Shown here piece by piece: positions 57,065 through 64,000 of a stretch of 64,000 nucleotides of DNA. The DNA comes from Hymenopus coronatus (lineage: Eukaryota > Arthropoda > Insecta > Mantodea > Hymenopodidae). A program made the position numbers and the translations under genes. The notes beneath the pieces were generated by a model. It was not told where the DNA came from, made no database searches, and worked only from the letters and a program-made list of their open reading frames with translations. The number at the start of each line of letters is the position of its first letter. The first letter of the stretch is position 1. The stretch is from positions 69,802,265 through 69,866,264 of the forward strand of contig CM060890.1 in the NCBI GenBank assembly GCA_030762935.1, written 5' to 3'.

Positions 57065-57893
57065 GATTTTTACTTTCTCTACACGTGCTATGTACATAGT
57101 GTATAAAGAAGATATTTTATTCCACCTAAAAATTCGTTACCGAGATTAAATCTACATACGTTTTGGGTCCCCATGAATAAAAAAAAAGCATTTTTGGAGT
57201 GTGTGCGTGTCTGTGTCTGTGGACAACATAGCTCAAAAACGAAAAATACCGTTAACTACCAAAATTGGTTTTTAAGTTTGGTATCTTTCAAGGATGTGAC
57301 ACGAGGATTTTCAAGAAAATCCCCCCAAACCACGCTTTACATGGAAAACATTTCGAAAATTTTTATTTTTTCAAAAATGGCTCAAACAATTTTGATGAAA
57401 ACCTCTTATATTTAAGATATTTATATACGAAGTAGAATGTACATATTGGATTTTACGGGAATAGTCTCTAAAGATCTCTTTATTCTGGATGATTTTATTC
57501 AATTTTGCATAACTGATAAACTGTAAGAAATAAACAGAAGCTCACTGCACAAAAATGTAGACCACGATATATCTTTTTTCGTGGAGTTGATCGTTTTTGA
57601 GATATTCCTTGTTATTGGTTTCAGCTTTAAAAATAATATACTTGTCTCATAGAGGAGATTTTCAACTCCTGTCCATACAAACAAAGGAACTTCAGTCACA
57701 TAGCAACCAGCTATTGACTATCTTTTTAACCTATGGTGCTCCCTTGTTATACTTATAATGAAACAAATAATAAGACTATTTCTGCTAATTTTTCTCAATT
57801 AGCATGAAGTAAATAGAAGCATAACTTTTTAAGAATAATTTGTTGCAGAGATGTAGAGAAATTCATGTGAATGGAACACCAGACTTTTTACTT
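57065..57893 (+). repeat. Rep-A copy, full length, third of the train
   Basis: TTTTACTTTCTCTACACGTG start. All family boxes are present and it ends GAGATGTAGAGAAATTCATG/TGAATGGAACACCAG. The next copy follows without a spacer. Confidence 0.94.
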
Positions 57894-58745
57894 TGTGTAC
57901 ACATAGTAGAGATATGTACATAGTATATAGAAAAGTTATTGCATTCCACCCAAAAATTTGATACCGAGATTTCTTCTGGAAATACATGTATGGCGTGTCC
58001 CTGAATAAAAAAAAATAGAAAAAAGGTCCATCTGTGTGTATTTGTGTGTGTGTGTGTGTGTGTTTGTGTGTTTGTGACAGCTTAGCTCAAAACCGAAAAC
58101 ACCGTAAAATATCAACCTTGGTATTTAAGTTTGGTATCTACCAAGAAAGCGACACAAAGAACTTCAAGAAAATCCTCCCATCCCCAATTACTCTTTACAT
58201 GGAACTTTTTCGAAAACAATTATTTCCTTAAATTTGGCTCAAATGATTTTGATTAAAATGTCCTATATTAAAGATATTTACCTGACAAATAAAAGGCATA
58301 TCTTGAATTGTGTGGTTGAAGACGACTTTTTTCTGGATGAATTTTACGGAATTTTGTCTGTTAAACCGTAAGAGATGGACAAAAGTTTACCACACAGAAA
58401 ATGTAGAGCACGATAAAAGATACAATAATGTTATATACATCTTTTTCGTGGAGTTGATCGTTTATAAGATATTCCTTGTGTTTGGTTTCAGCTTTAAAAA
58501 ACTTTGTCAACTCCTGTCCATACAAACAAAGTCATTTCAGTCACATAGCAACCAGCTTTTGACAATCACTTTAACCTATGGTACTCCCTTATTTCGCTTC
58601 TACTTACAAGGAAGCAAGTAACAAGACCATTTCTGCTAATGTTTATCTCGATCGACATGAAGTAGATGGAAAAATAAGTCTTTTAATAATAATTTGTGCA
58701 GAAATTTAGAGAAAGTCATGTGAATGGAACACATCAAATTTTTGT
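57894..58745 (+). repeat. Rep-A copy, full length, fourth of the train
   Basis: TTTTTACTTTGTGTACACAT start with (GT)n at 58034-58075. It ends GAGAAAGTCATGTGAATGGA/ACACATC. Confidence 0.94.
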
Positions 58746-58909
58746 TATAGTGTTTCATGGTAACACTATAAAATTGTTATATAATTTATTATTATAACTA
58801 TTAGTAGATGGGTAGGTAGATATGTAGGATACAAAATCACTACCTTCACCTTTGTAACTGTTATCATTAATAGTTTGAATCCTTTATTTTACAGATCACC
58901 TAGTTTATA

Positions 58910-59100
58910 TAAAAAAAACTATATATTACATTCATATAATTTCTCTACCTATGCTTCAGCAAGCTATTCCTATGAAAGCTCATTTTTCTATCTACTTCAT
59001 GCTTATCAATATAAATGATAACATAAATGATTTTATTACGATATTATTTCCATGTCCAACGAAATAAAGAAATAATTAAGTTAAAGCGATAGACAACTCT
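58910..59100 (-). repeat. Rep-A end fragment, diverged
   Basis: TATATTACATTCATATAATT, TTTCTCTACCTATGCTTCAG, CTACTTCATGCTTATCAATA and AAGTTAAAGCGATAGACA. Confidence 0.75.
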
Positions 59101-59908
59101 AACAGTGGGTCGCTATATGAAAGTTAGACCTCGGATTGTTAGGCTCTAAAAGCGAACCTTTAGTCACCCTAAAAGGCTTTAATGATATCAAATGGGTTCT
59201 TAAAATACCAATAAGAAAAAAAGGCACACAAATTTTATAGCCCTATTGTTTATATAAAACTATAAAAAGAAGAATTCGCACTAGAAATAAACAATAATAA
59301 ACGCTTGACCTTCAATTAAACTAAAAAAGCTTTATAAAAACACGTTAATATTTTAGTTATTTCATTAATTACAAAACCATTACCGGATAAGGAAATGAAG
59401 TGCAGTAACAAAACAATGAATAATTATCTTGTATTGCGATTTAATACAATGTTCTACGTTTTGTCTAAGTTTCTGTTTGTCTTTCACTTGAATGTTTGCA
59501 CCATTGCAACTGTATATGAGTAAACAGGAACCACTAGCTAGAGGGGTATTAGGAATTCCTCCTTTAGTATTCCAAGGTGACACTTTTATGTTACAAGAAG
59601 GGTTGGTAGAAATCACTAGTTTGTTGTCCGCGGGAACTCCAGACCATTAACCATTCCTTCTCGTTTAAGTTATGTGTGCTGAGTAACATGTTGGCCACTC
59701 TCCTCAACTTTAAGAATGTAGCGTTTGAAATGTTTTATTTTAATATGTTAGTCAACTATGTTGGATTTGAATATATTCTTCAAATCCTGCATGTATATAC
59801 AGAGTGTTTCAAAACGACACTACACGAAGATTTGGACCTTGTTGGTCATACTGTACGTGATACGTGAATATAATCTTCAGATCTAAATTCGGCACTTACA
59901 AAAACCCA
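59101..59908. other. Intergenic DNA, no recognised feature
   Basis: A 78-codon minus-strand open stretch (59380-59616) is unassigned. Confidence 0.45.
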
Positions 59909-60034
59909 TCAAATCACCATGGATTAGGTGGTCGTACATAACCAAATGGCGTATGCCTGGCCCACTCCAAGAGAGGAGTGGGCCAGGCATATGCCATTTG
60001 GTTATGTACGACCACCTAATCCATGGTGATTTGA
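59909..60034. repeat. Near-perfect hairpin, 60-bp arms, 6-base loop
   Basis: 59909-59968 is the reverse complement of 59975-60034 with a single mismatch (GGCGTATGCC versus GGCATATGCC) around the loop AAGAGA. The right arm runs straight into the SINE-C head. Confidence 0.97.
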
Positions 60035-60290
60035 GCCGGTCCCCATGGCCACGCTCGCTAAAGCGTCTCGCTTTGGTGCTTCGTGGGCAGGGGATCGTGG
60101 GTTCGAGTCCCGCCTTGGGCATGGGTGTTATATGTTTGTGCAATGTGTATATGTTTGTAAAAGAAACAGTAAAACCAGTAAACCAGTAATCATTAAAACC
60201 TACGGGGGTAAATGTAAATAGGGATACAGTACCGGAGTCCTGATCAGACTCCGTTACTGTTTAAAAAAAAAAGAAAAAAGAGAGAGATGC
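60035..60290 (+). mobile_element. tRNA-headed SINE (SINE-C), young copy
   Basis: Nearly identical to 52992-53275, including the head, B box (GGGTTCGAGTCCCGCC), CCAGTAAACCAGTAATCATT block, terminal hairpin and A-rich tail. A possible duplication, ATGCCATTTGGT (59992-60003) and ATGCCGTTTGGT (60288-60299), would place part of the hairpin arm inside the inserted unit. Confidence 0.92.
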
Positions 60291-60939
60291 CGTTTGGTAG
60301 CGAAGGTCACAGTCGCGTGGTATAGGGGTGGTTTGATAGACACTCCAGCGCGGTACAGGTTACCTTAGTAATGGAAAACGTAGCATGTAGGTTTTGCTAT
60401 GTATTTCGTATAACACGTTCTGAGCTGGTTTACGTGGCGAATGACAACCGTTGTTCCTTCGCTGCCTAATCCCAAAACGTTAAACACACATAAAACTTTA
60501 AATAGAAGATTTTGAAAGTCGCGACATCAAAATTCGAACAAGTGAAAGTGTAAGCTAATCGACTCCTATTTTCGTTTTTTAAACAGCCTATATATAATCA
60601 GGCTATTTAAATTAAAAATGAATTTTAGGCTTAAAATCTAAAAATTCGGGTAAATAGGCACTTTCAGGTACAATAAAATTTCTGCACTAGATGCAATTTA
60701 TGAAACGTGAACGTATATAATTGCTTTCCGTTCATTGCTTCAGGAAAAAATAGGCATATAACCTAAATCCGAGGTCTTATGATAATATTGAAATTCCGGT
60801 CTCTTTCCTTAATTGAATTAAAAAAATATGAATTACGTCTTCCTATTTGATAAAAGTATAAGAATAGAAAATTCAAAAGTATAAAAGTAATATGATTATC
60901 TTAACAACTAAAATGTATCTAACATATACAGGGAGTTTT
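60291..60939. other. Intergenic DNA, no recognised feature
   Basis: A GC-balanced 170-bp patch at 60291-60460, otherwise AT-rich. Nothing identified. Confidence 0.5.
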
Positions 60940-61375
60940 CACTAGATCTACATTTTGTGTAGTAATGTGTCAAGCTTTTATGTGACATTTTAATAAAAGT
61001 TGTTAAAGCCATTTTGAATAAAGTAAACATTTTCAAACTTTTTCCATCTTCAGGGGTGGGTAATTTTCTTGAAAATCTTCGTATAGCAACCTTAGAAGAT
61101 GCTGAACATAAACATTAAGTTTGGTACTTACCAGGCTATTCGTTTAGGATTAGCACACATACAAACATGCATACAGCACACGCGCACGAAACTTTTTAAA
61201 TCATGATATCAAATTAGTATTACTATTATTATTATTATTATTTACTAATTCACTCACTCATTCATTCAGGAGATTTTATTTCAAGTGAAATCATTGTATC
61301 GGACTTTTTTTGTGAAATGCAATATCCTCTTCACCTTGTAGTGTGTACAATGTAGAGGGGGAGAAAAAAAAACTT
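60940..61375 (-). repeat. Rep-A palindromic-side half with (ATT)n insertion
   Basis: CTACATTTTGTGTAGTAATG, AGTTGTTAAAGCCATTTTGA, TTCTTGAAAATCTTCGTATA, a CA-type tract near 61156-61187, then an (ATT)n tract at about 61209-61241, and TGTAGTGTGTACAATGTAGA. Confidence 0.82.
61209..61241. repeat. (ATT)n microsatellite
   Basis: About nine ATT/ACT units inside Rep-A. Confidence 0.95.
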
Positions 61376-62700
61376 AAACGGCTACTAGTTAAAAAGCCCA
61401 CTTCCAAACCATATATCATACTATGTATTTTTGCGAAAACTACATTTACAATTTTCATTTTTTATTTTACTCAAAAACTGCGGGAGAGTAAGTTTTAGGT
61501 ACCTACCCCTATACAGGAATTGCCTAATTATCCATTGAAACTTTAACGGCTATGTGATTACAGATATAAAAATATTCTGGTATTATTTATTTAATTTTAC
61601 AATTCGTTATGTCCCACTAATACTTCAAGATGGACACATGTGTAATACAATTATTATTACTACTGTTATTATTAGATCCTATTAATTAAAGGTGCTTGGC
61701 TGTGCAGATGTACTAATATAACTTTATTGATTCCTATTATCACTGAAAAGTAAATAAAATGCTTCAAATAACAACTCCAGTGGTGAGAATTACGGGATAA
61801 AAATATATCACAAAAATCAAAGACAATAATTTATCAATGCACAGTATATAATACATGCATGGATTATGGGGTTAAGGTAGATGTGTAAGGGGATATCATA
61901 AAAGATTAATAAACAGATATTTACATTAATATAAAATTCGTATTTTTACAATTTTGGAAATTTAGTCTTCTTTTAATGAAGTTAATTAAATGATTTGGGG
62001 ATTCCTCTTCTGCATTACAACCCATGTATTAGTTCATCTTGACAGACTTCTTTCAAATTGTACACAATCATTTGTATAATACTGTATAACTAAATGTAAC
62101 CATTAAAATAAAATAAAAATAAATCCACCAACCATGTAGCTGACCAATATCCCACTAAATGGTAAAAAAAAGACGTTTTTAAAATTGGTAGGCAAAGAAA
62201 TTAAAATATTTAAAATTGTATTTAATGTTTCTAATAATATTAAAATTGTAAAAATAAATTCTTGACTGCGCTGAGACTTTACGGACTCCCCTAAATAGGT
62301 GCAGCTATGTTGTGACAATACAGCAACAAAATATATCTTGCAAGAATTTAAAGAGGGTTGCGGGAGAGTATAGACTATTTTGAAACAGTCAAAAGTAAGT
62401 AATGAAGATATGGTAGAGAGAAGCTTGAAAGTCATTAAATCCAGGAGGGAAAATATTAAAATGTTAGATGGATGTAAATTTTGTGATTAGGCCATAAGAA
62501 AATACAAGTTGATGCACATAAAATTATGATAAGTTTCTCATATGCGGAGATAATGGAATAGACAAAAGGAAGAAATACAAGGTTTTGTTTTCATACCATA
62601 GAATCTTCACTAGATACAAGATTTAATAAATGTATAGCAATCGTGCAAAGAGCCTCCTTCATTGTGTTAAAATTGAAGTAGTTCCTGTTTAGAAGTTACT
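61376..62700. other. Intergenic DNA, no recognised feature
   Basis: AT-rich. A 110-codon minus-strand frame (62103-62435) is Phe/Leu/Ile-rich, as expected of AT-rich DNA read in reverse, and I do not call it a gene. Confidence 0.45.
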
Positions 62701-63003
62701 TTGCTTCATTTGGAATTCATCATAACCCAAGGTTTCTTTTGTTCTGGTTTTTGTCAAAAGGACAACCTGACGATAACGAGCGGTGCTTTATGGCAGCGGA
62801 TGTTAGAGACACAGACAGGGATACAGACTTTCCCTCGTGTTGTAGCGGATGTTGGAGTGGTATCAATAGAGAAAGTGGCACTATCGGGTGTGACGGTTGT
62901 TGCAGGAAGGTACTATGCTCGTGGCTATGAATATCGTCATTGGATCGATAATGTATCTAGAGGCGAGTTTTCGATCTACTTCTGGCTATGCCTGCTTATT
63001 TAA
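62701..63003 (+). other. GC-balanced open stretch, unassigned
   Basis: A 100-codon frame without stops, preceded by a pyrimidine-rich TTTCTTTTGTTCTGGTTTTT and AAAAG (acceptor-like), inside much more AT-rich DNA. The translation includes RVVADVGVVSIEKVALSGVT and RYYARGYEYRHWIDN. A second frame (62739-62930) is Cys-rich near its end. No known domain was recognised. It could be an exon, an old element or chance. Confidence 0.25.
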
Positions 63004-63969
63004 GGGGACAAGGTAGCTTGAACATATGTAAATTACACCTTAGGTGAGTTGAATTACCACTGCTCCTACGGTATTCAATTATTTTTTGTTTTTTCTTTCA
63101 TAAATTTGTATGAATTATTCTATAGATCATGACAATTATTTCAAGTGGTTGTTTGCATTAATAGCTTATCTGATTCAGTCTATAAAAATCATTTCAATCA
63201 GCAGAAAAGTAATAAAATTTAGTGTTAAAACATGTGAATTGATGTACCTTTTCCTCTGATACTACTTGAAGTACATAACCACACTTTCGCATGCTTGTTC
63301 GTAGTATAATTAGCTATCTCATGAGACAACAATTATCTAGTTACGATACAATTTCAGTAGAAATTTGAAAAAAATATTTGTAAATTCAAAAAAGTTAAAA
63401 TCTAGAAATTTACAAAGTTGTTGCTTTTTTAATATGATCAATATATACTATAATTTCACGATTGTGGTTCAGAAAGATCAACTATATGTTGTATATATGT
63501 GCTGAAAATTTCAGCTTTCCAGCTTTCATACTTTCTGAGAAAAATATACATAAGTATCCAAAAATACTGATTTTTGAGAAAATTTGGATTTAAAGGTACA
63601 AATATTCTAAAAAGGGAACATTGCATTTCTTAGGAGTTCTTATGCAGACTAGCGTTTAAATTATATTTAAATTGATTGAAATCCTCCTAACCCCCCAAAA
63701 GTATACGTTTTTTCAAACTAAAAATAATAGACATTATTAGTTTCTAAAATAAACAATTCAGAGTACCTTACCCTTTTAAGGAACGTGTTACCTCGCCATG
63801 GCGTGACTATTAACTTATAAACGGAACATTTGGATCATATCTTGAGCGATTTAAAATAGTGAGTCAAAACAGTGCCACGTGTGCCTGTTCACGTCCAATA
63901 AAATTGTTAATCACTTACTTTTTGACTGCCCGTTACACTAAAGGAAACCGCTCAGATTAATAATGCACT
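63004..63969. other. Intergenic DNA, no recognised feature
   Basis: AT-rich with A/T-runs and no landmark. Confidence 0.5.
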
Positions 63970-63970
63970 T

Positions 63971-64000
63971 AGACCGGAGGTCCCGGGTTCGATTCTCGCC
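63971..64000 (+). mobile_element. Partial tRNA-like B-box segment at window edge
   Basis: GGTCCCGGGTTCGATTCTCG is a canonical B box plus T-arm. The preceding 30 bases do not give a clear A box, so a SINE is more likely than a tRNA gene. The rest lies outside the window. Confidence 0.5.

Noticed and set aside
62103..62435. A 110-codon membrane protein on the minus strand
   Set aside because: The Phe/Leu/Ile-rich composition is what AT-rich DNA gives by chance. No start context, motif or neighbouring exon supports it.

Overview
This window is AT-rich animal DNA with no intact host gene that I can recognise. The content points to a metazoan with a large, repeat-laden genome, most likely an arthropod. 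The clues are a Penelope-like element carrying a GIY-YIG endonuclease, several tRNA-derived short elements, decayed LINE fragments, many microsatellites and the absence of long non-transposon reading frames. The species cannot be named from sequence alone. All repeat boundaries below were placed by eye and may be off by several bases.

The dominant content is one unclassified interspersed repeat, called Rep-A here. It is about 850 bp long and occurs more than 30 times, whole or in pieces, on both strands. One end carries a palindrome centred on ACTATGTACATAGT inside CTTTCTCTACA/TGTAGAGAAAG-like sequence. The other end reads roughly GTCATGTGAATGGAACACAT. A (GT)n tract sits about 150 bp in from the palindromic end. 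Copies lie singly, nested inside each other, and head to tail (about 55.6-58.7 kb). Rep-A is also the substrate for later insertions.

The clearest mobile element is a Penelope-like retroelement at 19.70-21.43 kb. It has an N-terminally truncated reverse transcriptase, a frameshifted GIY-YIG domain and about 174-bp inverted flanking arms. It sits inside a Rep-A copy with a 13-bp target duplication. Its RT coding region is itself split by a 129-bp insertion that ends in a (GGACTCT)n tail and is flanked by a 14-bp duplication.

Three LINE relics are present: an RTE-like C-terminus (9.8 kb), a zinc-knuckle C-terminus with a poly-A tail (34.65-35.70 kb), and an RT fragment at 38.9-40.0 kb cut by a 348-bp tRNA-headed SINE with a 13-bp duplication. 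Several tRNA-derived families occur. The most unusual is a fold-back type in which two tRNA-like modules face each other (7.2, 7.9 and 54.8 kb), with target duplications of 9-16 bp. A single-arm relative lies at 6.0 kb. A near-perfect 60-bp-arm hairpin (59.9 kb) abuts a young SINE.

The other intervals are AT-rich intergenic or intronic-looking DNA with short local duplications, simple repeats and a few short open stretches of unknown meaning.
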